Shown one piece after another: positions 13,160-25,063 of a DNA stretch of 64,000 bases (positions are counted from its first letter, which is position 1; each line of letters opens with the position of its first letter). A model generated the notes under the pieces. That model was not told the origin of the DNA. It did no database searches and worked only from the letters and a program-made list of their open reading frames with translations. Both the position numbers and the translations under genes were made by a program. This DNA is from Zingiber officinale (lineage: Eukaryota > Streptophyta > Magnoliopsida > Zingiberales > Zingiberaceae), in contig NC_055999.1 of the NCBI RefSeq assembly GCF_018446385.1, forward strand, positions 82,599,859 through 82,663,858, given 5' to 3'.

Positions 13160-13838
13160 AACAAAAAATATTTGTTCCTAAAAACCCTAGATCTAACTCC
13201 CAACCCGATTCTTTTTCCCTTCTCTCTTTTCTTTCCTCTCTCTCCTTCCTCTTCTCTGCGATTTCCAGTTTCAGCCACATCTCCGACCGATGACGGCGTG
13301 ATCTACGACGATCGGCGGTGGAAGGTTTTCGCTAGGCAAAACGCCTCGGATCTCTCTCTCGCATTGACCTGCCGGCTGGGTGGCCGCCCAGCGCCGCCGC
13401 CATTACCGCTCTTGTGCATTGGCGGCAGCCTGCTCGGCCGGTGGTCGCTGCCAGCGATGGTCGGATTCGCGATAGCTACCGTGCACCATTTTGCGATTAT
13501 TCGGATTTATGGCTGCCGGAATTTGACCATTTTATCAGTTGTTTAAGTTAATATTCAAATATTACTGTATGAATTGATAATGTTCTTTTGTGCAGGTCTC
13601 ATTTTGGCGTGATCTCAGTGTAGTTGAAGACATATTTGTTGACTTCTTTTCGGTATTCTTAAGTTCTTTATTATGCATTTACTTTATATATAAAGTTAGC
13701 TTTAAATAATTTTATTATAGTTGATTAATTGCGTTCCGTCTTTTTGATTAGCTGTTGTTTTTTGTTTTGTCCTCAATGATAAGATTTATCTATAGTAACT
13801 TTTAATAATGTTTAACTAAACAGTTGAATTCAGGTAAA
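13160..13838 (+). promoter_or_regulatory. Promoter/5' leader region of the CACTA transposase gene
   Basis: After the last subterminal motif the sequence changes to a pyrimidine-rich stretch (13195-13265), then a GC-rich block to about 13550 and an AT-rich intron-like block. A splice-acceptor-like TTGTGCAG at about 13589-13596 and the CAG before the ATG suggest a spliced 5' untranslated region. Part of it (13572-13782) is duplicated downstream of the TNPA-like gene at 19664-19939. Transcription start is not visible. Confidence 0.5.
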
Positions 13839-16800
13839 ATGCAGAATGAGCGAAGTTGGATGTATAACAAAAATTTGCCTAATCGTCAGGGGTTAACTCC
13901 TGAGTTTATCACTGGACTGAGGCAATTTTTAAATTTTGCATCTACTCAAGTTATGTATATGGATGGCAAGAAGATAAGGTGCGCGTGTAGAAAATGTCAC
14001 AATGGGAAATTTTTACCCACCGATAAAGTTGAAGAACATCTTTGTAGATTTGGTTTTACTCCGAATTATTATAATTGGACAAGTCATGGCGAACCGTTCA
14101 TATCTGATGAGGATTATGGACGGAATTTTCAAGCCTCTGCTAGTGGGGATCAGAGTTATTATGAACAATTCAATCCATATCAGAGGATGGTAATTGATGC
14201 AAGTTGTCAGAATTATATTCCCGAGACGCTTGGTGCAAGTTCTAGTTTTCCTCCAACAAGTGAACAAATGTTTGCCACTAATACATTGCCGTTGGAGGAG
14301 CCTGATGTACCAGGTCTGGATGAAATATATTACAAATTTCAAGAAGTATTGAGTGCTGCAAATGAACCATTATATTCCGGTTGTGACAGTCAGACTAAAT
14401 TATCTCTCACATCTAGATTATTAAATATAAAGGCAGATCATAATATGTCGCAAGATTGTTTTAATGATGTTGTTCAAGCGTTTAACGATACATTGCCACG
14501 TGATCACAGTTTGCCTCTTGATTTTTACAGTATGAAAAAAATGGTGAAAGATTTAGGTCTTCCAGTTGAAAGAATTGATGTTTGCAGAGATGGTTGTATG
14601 TTATATTGGGGAGATGATGCAGAAGTAGAGGTTTGTAAATTCTGTAATCAAGATAGGTATAAGACAACCAGGAGTCAACAACGACGTAAAGCACACAGCC
14701 AGTTGTTTTATTTACCTTTAACTCCTAGATTACAAAGATTGTATGCATCAAAGGCAACTGCGGAACACATGACTTGGCATGCAACTCATCAAACAGAAGA
14801 GGGTTTAATGTGTCATCCATCAGATGCAGATGCTTGGAAAAATTTTGATAGAACATATCCAGATTTTGCAAAGGAGACTAGAAATATTAGATTATGTCTA
14901 TGTGCTGATGGATTTGCTCCGTTTGGTAAATCAGGAAGAAATTATTCTTGTTGGTCAGTTATCTTAACGTCGTATAATCTTCCACCTGGGATATGCATGA
15001 AAACACCTTATATGTTTTTAACATTGGTTGTACCAGGTCCGTAAAATCCAAAAAAGTTAATAGATATTTATATGCAACCTCCGATAGCAGAACTTAAACA
15101 ACTATGGGATGAAGGTGTTCCTACATACGATGTTCATTCTAACCAGATGTTTATACTGAAGGTTGCTCTTCTTTGGACCATAAATGACTTTCCAGCTTAT
15201 GGTATGCTATCAGGTTGAGTACTGCTGGGATCTTGGGATGCCCATATGTATGGAGAGATCAAAGTCATTCAGATTGAAACACGGAAAGAAACCAAGTTAT
15301 TTTGATTGTCATAGGCAATTCTTACCAACAAATCATAAGTTCAGAAAGAATAAAGATGAATTCACTAAAAATAGGATCGAAAGAACACTTCCGCCATTGA
15401 GATTGACCGGTCAAGATATTTGGTACAGAGTGCATCACTTTCCCTCTGTTATTGAACAACCATATGGTACAAATTATGAATATGGGAGTATACATAAATG
15501 GACTAAACGAAGTATATTTTGGGATTTACCGTATTGGTTTAGTCATTTGATACATCATAATCTCGATGTAATGCATATTGAGAAGAATGTTTTTGATAAT
15601 ATGATAAATACTGTGATGGATATCACCGGAAAAACAAAAGACAATCTCAATGCAAGAAAAGATATGCGACTCATATGTAAAAGACTCACTCTTGATGTCG
15701 ATGAAAATAGTAGAGGACCAAAGCCAAAGGCAATTTATACATTAAATAAGGATCAAAGACGTGTCCTATGTGAATGGTTGAAATCTTTGAAATTTCCAGA
15801 TGGGTATGTCTCTAATCTTGGAAGATGTGTTGATATGAAAGAATGGAAGTTAATTGGTATGAAAAGTCATGATTGTCATATCATAATGCAAAGACTGATT
15901 CCTATTGCTTTTAAGGAACTCTTACCACAATTTGTATGGGGAGCGATTACGGAGTTAAGTATTTTCCTACATGATATTTGCTCAACAGTTTTGAAACGTT
16001 CACACATGGAGAAGTTAGAGAGAGATATTCCAATCATTTTGTGTAATTTGGAAAGAATATTTCCACCCTCTTTTTTTGACTCCATAGAGCATCTTTTGGT
16101 TCACTTGCCATATGAGGCCAAAGTTGGAGGACCCGTTCATTTTCGGTGGATGTATCCATTTGAAAGGTAGAGTGTCTTATTTGTATAATTCGAATGTTTG
16201 AATGAAAAAAAAATATTTCTACTCCTGGATTATATATATATATATATATATATTTAATATAATTTTATATATCTTCAACAGATTCTTATATCATTTGAAG
16301 AAAAAGGTGAAAAATAAAGCACGAGTTGAAGCCTCTATTGTTAATGCATACATTGTGGAGGAAGTCACCACTTTTGCATCATATTATTTTGAACCTCATG
16401 TTCAATGCAAAAGGCGAAGAGCGGGCAGAAATGATGAGGGTCCTATTGATCCAAATGTTACCTCATTTTCAATTTTTAACTACCTTGGTCGACCAAGTGG
16501 ACCATGTAAACAAAGATACTTAACTGGTAAAGAATGGCGAGCAGCCCAAACATATATTTTACTAAATTGTCCAGAAGTATCATCATATTACGAGTAAGTA
16601 TATATTTTTATTTTTATTTCTTTATTTTTTCAATTATTTGTGTAACAATATGTTTTTTTGAGTAGGATATTTACCAACTTATATTCTGAATTATCGGCAC
16701 AAGAGTTCGATCGATTTTGTGAAGAAGAATTTGCTGCATGGTTCAAATCATATGTAAGTAAAAAATCTATATTTGTGTGATACATATGCATACTTTTAAC

Positions 16801-17521
16801 AATTTGTGTTTTGACCTTAGGTTCAAGCTAATCAATCTCACCTTGAACAAGAATGGCTAATCCATCTGTCATGGGGTCCAAATTCATGCATAGGCCAGCA
16901 TATTTCATAAATGGATATAATTTTCATACTCAAGACTATGGAATGGGCAAGAATACCATGAATAGTGGGGTGTGCGTATCGTCATCCAATGAAGGAGGTC
17001 CAAGTAATGATTTTTATGATTTGTTGGATGAAATTATAGAAGTAGAATACCCAGGACCACAAATGCAAGTTATATTATTTATGTGTCGCTGGTTTGACCC
17101 TGTTAGAGGGATGAAAGTGCATCCACATTATAATTTAGTTGAAATAAATCATAAGAGATTTTATAAGAGATATGAACCATTTGTGTTGGCACAACAAGCA
17201 ATTCAAGTATTCTATTCTTCATATCCGAGTTTGAAACGCGATAAGATTGATTGGTGGGCTGTTTGTAAAACTAAAGCACGAAAAAAAATTGAGGCACGTT
17301 GGGAAAACATTGCATATCAACAAGAGGAAGTTTCAAACACCTTTCAGACTGAGGAATATATTATTCCAACTTTACGAGATCCCAACGGTGTAGTAATCAA
17401 CGTAGATAGAAGTGAAATTGATGATGATGATGAGGAGGAGGAGGAGGAGGAGGAGGAGGAGGAGGAGGAGGAGGAGGAGGAGGAGGAGGATGATAATGAC
17501 AATGATGACTTTGATTTTTGA
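13839..17521 (+). pseudogene. TNP2-type CACTA transposase, damaged
   Basis: The start is ATG 13839, shortly after an acceptor-like CAG. An N-terminal transposase-associated domain (SWMYNKNLP...RCACRKCHNG) is followed by the Transposase_21 core: LCLCADGFAPFGKSG, WTINDFPAYGMLSG, PSYFDCHRQFLP and the conserved DVMHIEKNVFDN. Exons read about 13839-16166, 16282-16593, 16666-16753 and 16821-17521, with GT/AG borders and matching phases. The last exon carries a DUF4216-like region (CRWFDPVRGMKVH...PFVLAQQAIQVFY) and an acidic tail. Lesions are a TAA at 15042-15044 where lysine is expected in VPGPKNPKK, apparent 1-bp losses near 15217 and 15242, and a further frame change at about 16870-16890. The family excises and reintegrates CACTA elements; this copy should not make a full protein unless a database copy shows these reads are wrong. 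Confidence 0.88.
17432..17490 (+). repeat. GAG trinucleotide run encoding poly-glutamate
   Basis: About 20 consecutive GAG codons, bordered by GAT codons, lie in the last TNP2 exon and give an Asp/Glu tail. Such a run is prone to length change. Confidence 0.9.
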
Positions 17522-17699
17522 TGATGGGTAAGTTTTGTTAGCTTATTTAAAGAAATTTCCCATATTTTATTGTATATACTGTCTCTTTTATAATTTGATT
17601 TACTTTATCTGTTAACACATTGTATTTATTCCTACAGGTCATCAGAGGTCACATTTCATAAATTTCCCCTCCATCCTTTTCCATAATCTTTACATAAAA

Positions 17700-19403
17700 A
17701 TGGTAAGTTTTTAATTATCCTTTGTTATGTATTAGATCTGTAATTAACTTTATTAAATTGTTGAAATTTCCAGCATATATTTCGACGTGGTGGACGTAGA
17801 CGGCGACCACAGGACCAGACACATCCATCACCTGCCAGTGAACCTAATCCACCCCCTACTCAAGCAGGCCCATCCCATGTGTCTTCTCCACCGGCATCAT
17901 ATTCTCCTGCCAGTGTACCTATGCCACCCCTTCATCAGCCGGGCCCTTCTCATGTACCTTCTGCACCGGTTTCATATTCGCCGCCACAAGTACCTTACCC
18001 AGAACAGTTACCTGTCCACTCAGATCCTCCTGACTCAGCAAGAAATTCATTTGCTGAGTTTAGGAATGATAGAGCCCCTTTAGTCCCCATCGGTGATTCG
18101 TAAGTACTATAAAATATTTTATTTGTTAGATCTATCTTAATTATATCATATCATTATTTTGTAATTTAATGCAGCTTTGAAAATCTGGTACAAGTTGTTC
18201 GAGAAATAAATAGGATCGTGAACAACCATTGGGGAGGGGATTCTTTAACATATTCAAGCACTCCACCAGCCACAAAACAACTTTGGTGGAGCGAGTTCAA
18301 AGTAAATTTTCTTAACTTTACTTCAATTTTACAGTGATTATATAATAAAATAAATTTCTATTTCATCGCTTAAATAATTGGGACCCGAATGACGAAATGG
18401 AGATACGAAGAATATTTAAAAAGAAATGTGGCGATCACATTAGACATGTATTAAGTCACGCAAAGAGTCGGCAGAAAAAACCAAACTTCATCACTGAAGA
18501 AAATTGGGAGAGGATCACTCTATTTTGGGCAACGGAGGAAAGTAAACAAAGGAGTGACCTGAATAGAATGAATCAATCTCACAATTCTGGTGACTCAAGT
18601 GCTATATATGCGGGAGGCTCCATTAACATAGATGAGCATAGACGGAGAATGGTAATAGTTTCACTCTTTCACAAATTTTTAATATATATCAAATTATTTC
18701 GTTATTTGAAATAATGTTTTTTTAGACCAAGGAGACAGGGAAGGAGCCTTCTTTCATTGATGCTTTCACTCGCACTTTTAAAAAAAAAGATAACACATGG
18801 AGTGGGGCGAGAGCAAAAGCAGTCAAGGTTGGAATTAATTTTATTTTACCTTAATATATGGTTTAAATTTAATTATTTACCTACCATTATTGTCTTAATA
18901 TTATATGTGTTTCTATTATATCTAATCAATATCGATATATGTTTTACAAAACAGAAAAATATGATCAACTCGAGCTAGCTCAAACATGCTCACAAGCTGG
19001 CATCGATAGTCAGGGGTCTGAGGAGTCTGTTGGCAATAATTTGAGTTTATGGTTAGAGGCCAGTGGAGGACCAAAAGGGGGAAGGATATTGGGGATGAGT
19101 TCCTTGAGTAGAACCCAAAGATTAGTTGGAACTTCTTCCTCCACATCAGCACTTACGACCCAAGTAAATACCTTGACTGATGAGGTTAGCCATCTGAAGG
19201 AAATAATTTCGCAAAGAGACCAAGAAAGGGTGCAAAGAGACCTAGAACGGGCTAATTTGGAGAAAGATATTAGAGAAATGCGCCGACAACAAGAATTTAT
19301 CATGCAACACCTTCAGTTGAGCTCCGCTCAATGTCAGAATCCTCCCAATGATGACGATGATGATGCCTACGATGATAACGATGATGGCGGTGATGATTTT
19401 TGA
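17700..19403 (+). CDS. TNPA-like CACTA accessory protein (plant Ptta/En/Spm transposase family)
   Basis: Probable exons are 17700-17702 (ATG followed directly by GTAAGT), 17774-18099, 18175-18301, about 18380-18651, 18726-18827 and about 18955-19403. The product starts MHIFRRGGRRRRP, continues with a proline/serine-rich linker, then the family core (NHWGGDSLTY, TKQLWWSEFK, WDPNDEMEIRRIF, HVLSHAKSRQ, NWERITLFWATEESKQRS). It ends in a predicted coiled coil (about 19170-19310) and an Asp-rich tail. In En/Spm the TNPA-type protein binds subterminal repeats and brings the ends together; the GGGACGAAT motifs at both ends are the expected targets. Two joins are doubtful: no clear AG acceptor is seen before the fourth exon, and the last intron leaves a one-base phase mismatch near 18955. 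It may therefore be slightly damaged. Confidence 0.72.
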
Positions 19404-20929
19404 TAATTTTAATAATGTATGATGATTTTTTTTTCTTATGTTTACTGCTTTACACATTAATCAATGGTTTTTTAACTTTTCAACTCTGCCATTTGTAGAT
19501 TAAGTCTGTTGTCTTCTTGCACTGTTCCACTGTCAATGTATGAGATGACTTATCTTTGACGTAGACTAATCTATATGATTCTTAGTTGTGTACCAGTAAC
19601 AAAATTAAAGCATAATTAGGCAATATGAATGAAGTCTCTAATACTCTGACTTCATTTTTTTCCTGATTTGATAATGTTGTTTGTGCAGGTCTCAAGTTGG
19701 TCTGATCTCAGTGTAGTTGAAGACAACTGTATTTGTTCACCTCTTTTCGGTATTCCTAAGTTCTTTAATATGCATTGACTGATCTATATATAAAGTTAGC
19801 TTTAAATAATTATGTTATAGTTGTTTAATTATATAAAGTTAACTTTAAATAATTATGTTAAAATTAGCTTTAAATAGTTGTTTAATTGTGTTCATTCTTT
19901 TTGATAAGTTACTCTTTCTTGTTTTGTCTTCAATGATAATGATGCATAAAAGTTCTGAATTTGATCTATGTATAGTTTCAAAACTATATAGATACATAAA
20001 AGTTTTATATTTCATCTAGAATTACATTACACTATTCTAAAATTCTTTACTAGATAACGATGCATCCTCCTACCTTAATATTTTGTAAAGAGTTGTTAAA
20101 AATGTGCTAAAGTTATTCATATGAAATTGTCAACTAGTTAACACAATGAAATGAACAATTATTTTAAACATCCTTTAGTTTACATTAAATATCAACCAAA
20201 GACAAAACTATAAATTCAGCAAATTAAAATGAAAAATAAAGTTAACTAAGTGAGAAAATTTAAACCCTAATATCATACTTCACAATATCTCTCTCTTTTT
20301 CTCTATATGATGTGTCAATTATATTAGGTTGTATCGTAGTTACGATACATGTACTTAGCTTCAAAATAATTCTTATAATTTTATTTACCGTTGTTATGAC
20401 ATGGATGATTCATATCGTTGGTAAATATGACTTTTATTATAATTAGGGCTTTTATTAGAATGTTTAAGGAATTTCATATTTATGTTTTGTTTCCAATTAT
20501 TCTTTTTACATGGCCATATCGTATAATATTTACAATCTTTCTTGTTAGACATGATCTAGTTTATTTGTTTGTTGTTATGTAGGCAAAAGAGATTTGATGG
20601 GGATCAAAGATTTTGTGGCACATGAAGATGACTATATGTATTCTTAGTGTTGTTGGTTGGATGATGGATTTATAAAACATTGGGTTGTTGAACTTTGTAT
20701 CATATTTTCTAGTAGCTTGAACAAGATGGATATTGTAAACTTTGTTGCAAACTTTATACTTCTTGAATTATGAGTTGATCGATGTGTTGAATGTTAAATT
20801 TGTATGTGTTGAATGTTAAATTAGGATGTGTTGAATGCATATTATTTGTTATTTGAATTTGGTTTGTATGTATTTGGATTGTATTGCAGAAAAAGATTGG
20901 AGCTGGAAAAAATTATTTGAAATAGGGAC
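19404..20929. other. CACTA 3' region downstream of the TNPA-like gene
   Basis: AT-rich, no convincing coding region. It holds a diverged second copy (19664-19939) of the transposase leader segment at 13572-13782, including the TTGTGCAG acceptor-like motif and the words GATCTCAGTGTAGTTGAAGA. Short tandem echoes of AAGTTAGCTTTAAATAATT occur at 19793-19880. Confidence 0.6.
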
Positions 20930-21579
20930 GAATTTGGCAACGAAAATTATTTGTCCCAATTCTATCGTAATTTGGGACAAAATTATTTTCGTCCCAGATT
21001 TTGGGACGAATTTTGGGACGAATCCACAAAATTTCGTCCCAAATTTCGTCCCAGAATTTGGGACGAAAATTTATCCGGTGTGCAATGAACTTGGCAAGTT
21101 TTTGTTGCGAAATTCGTTGCCAGTTTTGCAACAAATTTATTATTCGTTGCAAAATTAGGAACAAAGATGGCAACAAAAATAATTTTGTCACCGAATTTGT
21201 CCCCAAATTCGTTGCAATATTAGGGACAAACTTGGCGACAAAATATAATTTGTCACCGAATTCGTCCCCAAATTTGTTGCAAAAATCAAGACAATTTTGG
21301 CGGAAAATTTATGTAAATTCGTCCCTAAATTTGTTCCTAGGTTTGCAACAAAAACAGTTTTCGTTGCAAATTTCTATACTTTTTTGCAACGAATTTGGGG
21401 ACGAAAATTTTTTTCATCGCCAAATTCGTCCCCAAATTTGCAACAATCCATAATTCGTTCCAAAAGTTGGCATCAACCATTTTGGGACGAAAAAATTTTC
21501 GTCCCAAATTTTGTCGCAAAAATTTTTGCAACGAATTTTTTTTCAAAATTCGTCCCCAATTTTGTCCCGAAATCCTTTA
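20930..21579. repeat. CACTA right subterminal repeat region
   Basis: Dense short motifs in both orientations (GGGACGAAT, TTGCAACGAAT, TTCGTCCCAAA) mirror the left end. Open frames here are by-products of the motif reiteration. Confidence 0.75.
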
Positions 21580-21591
21580 TTTTTTGTAGTG
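21580..21591 (-). repeat. CACTA 3' terminal inverted repeat
   Basis: TTTTTTGTAGTG, the complement of the left end, followed by the AAG target duplication at 21592-21594. Confidence 0.92.
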
Positions 21592-21594
21592 AAG

Positions 21595-22995
21595 CAAGTA
21601 GGGGTCGGACATGATTAATTCAAATAAGAGGGGTGTTTTGAATTTTTAAAATCTTCTCTTTGTAAAAAACTACAAGTTTTAAAAGAGAGTTTTTAAAATA
21701 TAAAATTTTCCTTATTTGAATTAGGTCACATGGTTTAATAGAGAGTTTTAAAAGTTTTAAAACTTTCCTTTTTTAACCATCCTCATGGTTTTAGAAAAAA
21801 GGAAGAGGAGTTTTAAAATTAAATTTTCTATTTTTGTAACCATGTTAAAAAAGAAAATTTTTAGAAGAGAAGTTTTAAATTTTACAACATGATTTTAATT
21901 TTTTAAAACTTTCCTTTTTTAACATCCACTTTAGGAAAGAGAGCTTGTAAAATTTTATAAGAGAATTTCTTCTTGTAAAATTTTATAAAAATTATTTTCT
22001 TCTTGATGATGTGGCAGCCACCCTTGCTTGGCGCCCAAGCAAGGGACCAGCCAATCAAAGTTTAAAACAAATCATCATCCAATCAATCCATGATTTGGTG
22101 ATTGATTCAATCAAGAGGAAAGAAAAGGAAAAATAAAAAGGGAAAAGAAAAAATAAGAGGAAGATTTTAATTTTTGTAAAAAGTCTTCCCTTATTTACCT
22201 TGAGCAAGTAATATAAAAGAAGAGGAGGGGAGGCCTCATAAAACAACATAATTCTTATTCTCTTGTTGGTGATCTCTTTGGTGGCCGATCCTCTCTCCTT
22301 CTCTTCTCCCTTTACTCTCTTTTTCTCTTTGGTGGTGGTGGCCAAATACTAGGAGGAGAAGCTCTTTTGGGTGATGTTCATCTTGGAGGATCGTCGCCCA
22401 CACGACGTCCAAGGCGAGGCGAGGAATACAACAGAAGATCTTGAGGTCATTAGCTTGCAAAGAAAATGTATAACTAGTAATTTTCTTCCGCATCATGCTA
22501 GTTATTTTTCTTTGTTAGAATTTCAAACACAAGAGGCATTAGATTCTAGTTTTTTCGGATTTGCTATTCGAATTTGTGTTTTTGTTTTTCGAATTTGTGA
22601 TTCGATTGTTCTTTTTGGTTAAACCTAGAGTTATATAAGGAAATTAAATATTTGCTTTCCTTAAAAGGCTTTGTCTAGGAAGTGGTGGTTGCTCCCATAT
22701 CCAAGAAGGTCTTGTGTCTCGACATGTTTAACTTGGAAGTCAATTTTGGAAATTAATATTTAATTGAATTTATAACGTAGGTGGATTTGGATCAATAGTG
22801 TTAAGTTCCGCTTGCGATCCAAGTCTAAACCATTAAGAACAGATAAGTTAAATTTGGAATCAATAATGTTAAGTTCCGTTTGCGATTCCTAATTTAACTT
22901 CTAAAGAACACAATAGGTTATTTAGGAAAGGTTCGACACTTGTACAAAAAATTTTTACAATAGAACCAGTACGATCTTCCTAGGACTAACCAACA
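21595..22995 (+). mobile_element. Copia LTR, right part, ending CCAACA
   Basis: This continues the LTR interrupted at 6284. Blocks such as GGTGATCTCTTTGGTGG, CACACGACGTCCAAGGCGAG and AACTAGTAATTTTCTTCCGC correspond to the minus-strand copia LTR at 52320-52500. The end is placed at CCAACA (22990-22995), which is complementary to the TGTTGG that starts the related LTR at 53924. No primer-binding site follows, so this is the 3' LTR of the plus-strand remnant. Confidence 0.75.
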
Positions 22996-24086
22996 AGACA
23001 GTTCCAGACAACTGGATGGAATTCGGAGGCGATTTGCTGGTGATAACTCTCGACAAAAGGATTTTAGAGGGTTTAGACGACTGAATATACGGGCGACTGA
23101 GTTCATGTTATGGGGGAGCAACGTTATCAGCAACCCGAACACAACGGTTAAGATGAAGTTTGACCCCTACCCAGGCGACTGGGTGGTACATAGGCGATTG
23201 AGAAGTTTTGTTAATGTTATCTTACTAATAGAAGTTGCAGGCACATCAGCACTTATACCCGGATACTCTAATATATCTAATTGACAAGGGTCCATCGATT
23301 GATATGAATGATTATCTCATCTCATTCATTCATATGATATTCACATATCTATTTTCTTTTTCTCAAATCTCATTTAATATAAGTAGAGGATGAATGATGG
23401 GCATCGCTATGAGAGGAAATTAAAGGAATTTAGACACTAGGAATTGGTAGACATTTACTAAATTAAAGTTGTATTATAGAGATAGTAAGAATTGAAATAT
23501 TTTACTAGTCTGACAATCTCTCTTCTTAAAGAAAGAGGATATCAATATTTTTTCTTTCAACAGATTGATCTTACATTTTGAAATAGTTCAAGTTATATCC
23601 CTAAACAAGTAAAAAAAAAAGTAATAATCAATCAATTTGTTTGACTACAATAAAAGGAAAAGAGAACGAAAGTCTTACCCTCTTTTTTGATAGTGTTGGT
23701 TAGCTCTGATGATAAGAAAAGGCAAAACAAGAGTTGCTCTAGTTGAAAAGGAAGAAGGACTAGATGATAAAACAATAGTTGCTCTAGTTGAAAAGGAAGA
23801 AGGACTAGGATACGCCAAAAGACTTTCCATCAACTTACAAAAAATCTCTACATCCTATGTTATCGGTATATTTAATACTTGCATTTATTTAAGTAGATAG
23901 TAGTGTGTATCTTCTTCGTATCTTGTATACGAGCTTTCCTCCTCTGAAAGTTTTTTCGGAAAAGGAGAGCATTAGTGAATTAATTATCTGAAATGAATCA
24001 TGAGATCATAAGTCTTAGAGTAGCAATCGATAGAGTATGAACCAAGTAATCGATCAAGTTATTTCTTACTTTATATTCACAGAAAT
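22996..24086. other. Intergenic, no gene seen
   Basis: Mostly AT-rich DNA. It contains a 45-bp tandem duplication at about 23732-23821 (AGTTGCTCTAGTTGAAAAGG starts both copies), which makes a short open frame with a repeated VALVEKEEGL. No recognised domain or RNA gene. Confidence 0.6.
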
Positions 24087-24303
24087 TTAAAGATTCAATT
24101 TTTACACCATTTGAACCAACAAAATGTTTAAACTTTAGCAATTTGAACTCATCTTTCATTCAGAAAGTAGCTGAGACTCCAATTGCAGGAAAGTAATCTA
24201 AAATAACAATCACCATGATATTTGAGTAAAAAAGCATTAATAATGTTTTTCTTGATCTTTTTATATTAAGATAAAATTCTACAATGGAGAGAAGAAAAAT
24301 ACA

Positions 24304-25057
24304 TCATAGTAGTGCACCAGAAATCCACCTCATGATCATAGCTAGACATTCTTGTGATTTGTACTCCGAAGTTGTGTGTCCAGCACCCTATATGAAAATA
24401 ATGAGAACTAATTTGCCATGAGCATGACCAAACAATTCATTCAAATAGTACAAGGATAGGAAATATCATACATGTTTTCAACATACTTTCACAGTTGCAA
24501 ATGTCAAATTATTAGAATATGTCATGGTATACCTATTGGGATTTGATGAATACTAATTAAAATAATCTCAAAATAATTGGCTTTCTTGTAAGCACTTGAA
24601 ACAAGACGTACCCAGCAATTTGTCCACCAACATGCCAAGATCTCCAACCTTCCACAATAGAAGAATTCAAGGACTTTATCCATTGTTTTGTCCCCGAGAA
24701 AGGTACCACTATATCATGATCACCACTGGGAATGAAGAAACCTTGCAATGACCAAACTGTTGTCTAACAAAGCGACGAATGATGTTTATATTAATTTGAT
24801 CACCTGTAAATCAAAGCACGGTATCCTCTTTGCAAAAGGCTGAGATGATACTTGATATTACTCTTGAATTCTATTATGTAAGGTAAGTAACGATTACACC
24901 TTACCCATTCTTTAATTGTCCCCTTCAACAATATTTGCATCACTCATGAGGCTTTTAACTTCAAGCTCCATTCATTTGTGTTCCGGTTCTTTATATTGCA
25001 AAGTCTTTAAATGATTGAAACAACAAGAAAAGCATACCTTTCGCGTTGAGTGTCTTC
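24304..25057 (-). pseudogene. Serine carboxypeptidase-like 3' fragment (last exons only)
   Basis: The segment is a diverged copy of the end of the gene at 26946-29764. Homologous exons, in minus order, are the end of exon 10 (about 25057-25036), then 24922-24804, 24725-24612, 24532-24487 and 24387-24304. Lengths of the last four (119, 114, 46 and 84 nt) equal the intact gene, frames are open and GT/AG borders are kept. It encodes the SGDHD motif and the histidine region as GAGHTTSEYK, where the intact gene has GAGHTAPEY. Homology also continues downstream to about 24087. The copy stops inside exon 10 next to CACTACAACAAAAATGG, a CACTA-like terminus, and no exons 1-9 are present. With no start, signal peptide or catalytic serine it is not a functional enzyme. 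Confidence 0.85.
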
Positions 25058-25063
25058 CTCACA

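Larger units (their letters stand above)
6285..21591 (+). mobile_element. CACTA (En/Spm) DNA transposon, complete, 15.3 kb
   Basis: The element starts CACTACAAAAAA and ends with its complement TTTTTTGTAGTG. It is flanked by the 3-bp direct repeat AAG (6282-6284 and 21592-21594), the target duplication size of the superfamily. Removing the element plus one AAG restores a continuous LTR that aligns with the uninterrupted paralogue at about 52911-52935. Inside are subterminal motif regions (6298-6580, 20930-21579), a long tandem array (6590-13150), a TNP2-type transposase (13839-17521) and a TNPA-like gene (17700-19403), both on the plus strand. The transposase carries disabling lesions, so this copy is probably not autonomous. 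Confidence 0.93.

Noticed and set aside
13045..13546. 124-codon frame upstream of TNP2 as a captured host gene
   Set aside because: It spans a pyrimidine-rich leader and a GC-rich block with no recognisable domain; a transposase 5' leader explains it more simply.
17432..17490. GAG run as a CRISPR-like or regulatory repeat
   Set aside because: It is a trinucleotide run in a coding exon giving an acidic tail, common in CACTA transposases.
20835..21614. Several 64-150 codon frames at the right end of the CACTA element
   Set aside because: They are made of the reiterated GGGACGAAT and TTGCAACGAAT motifs and occur on both strands; they are by-products of subterminal repeats.
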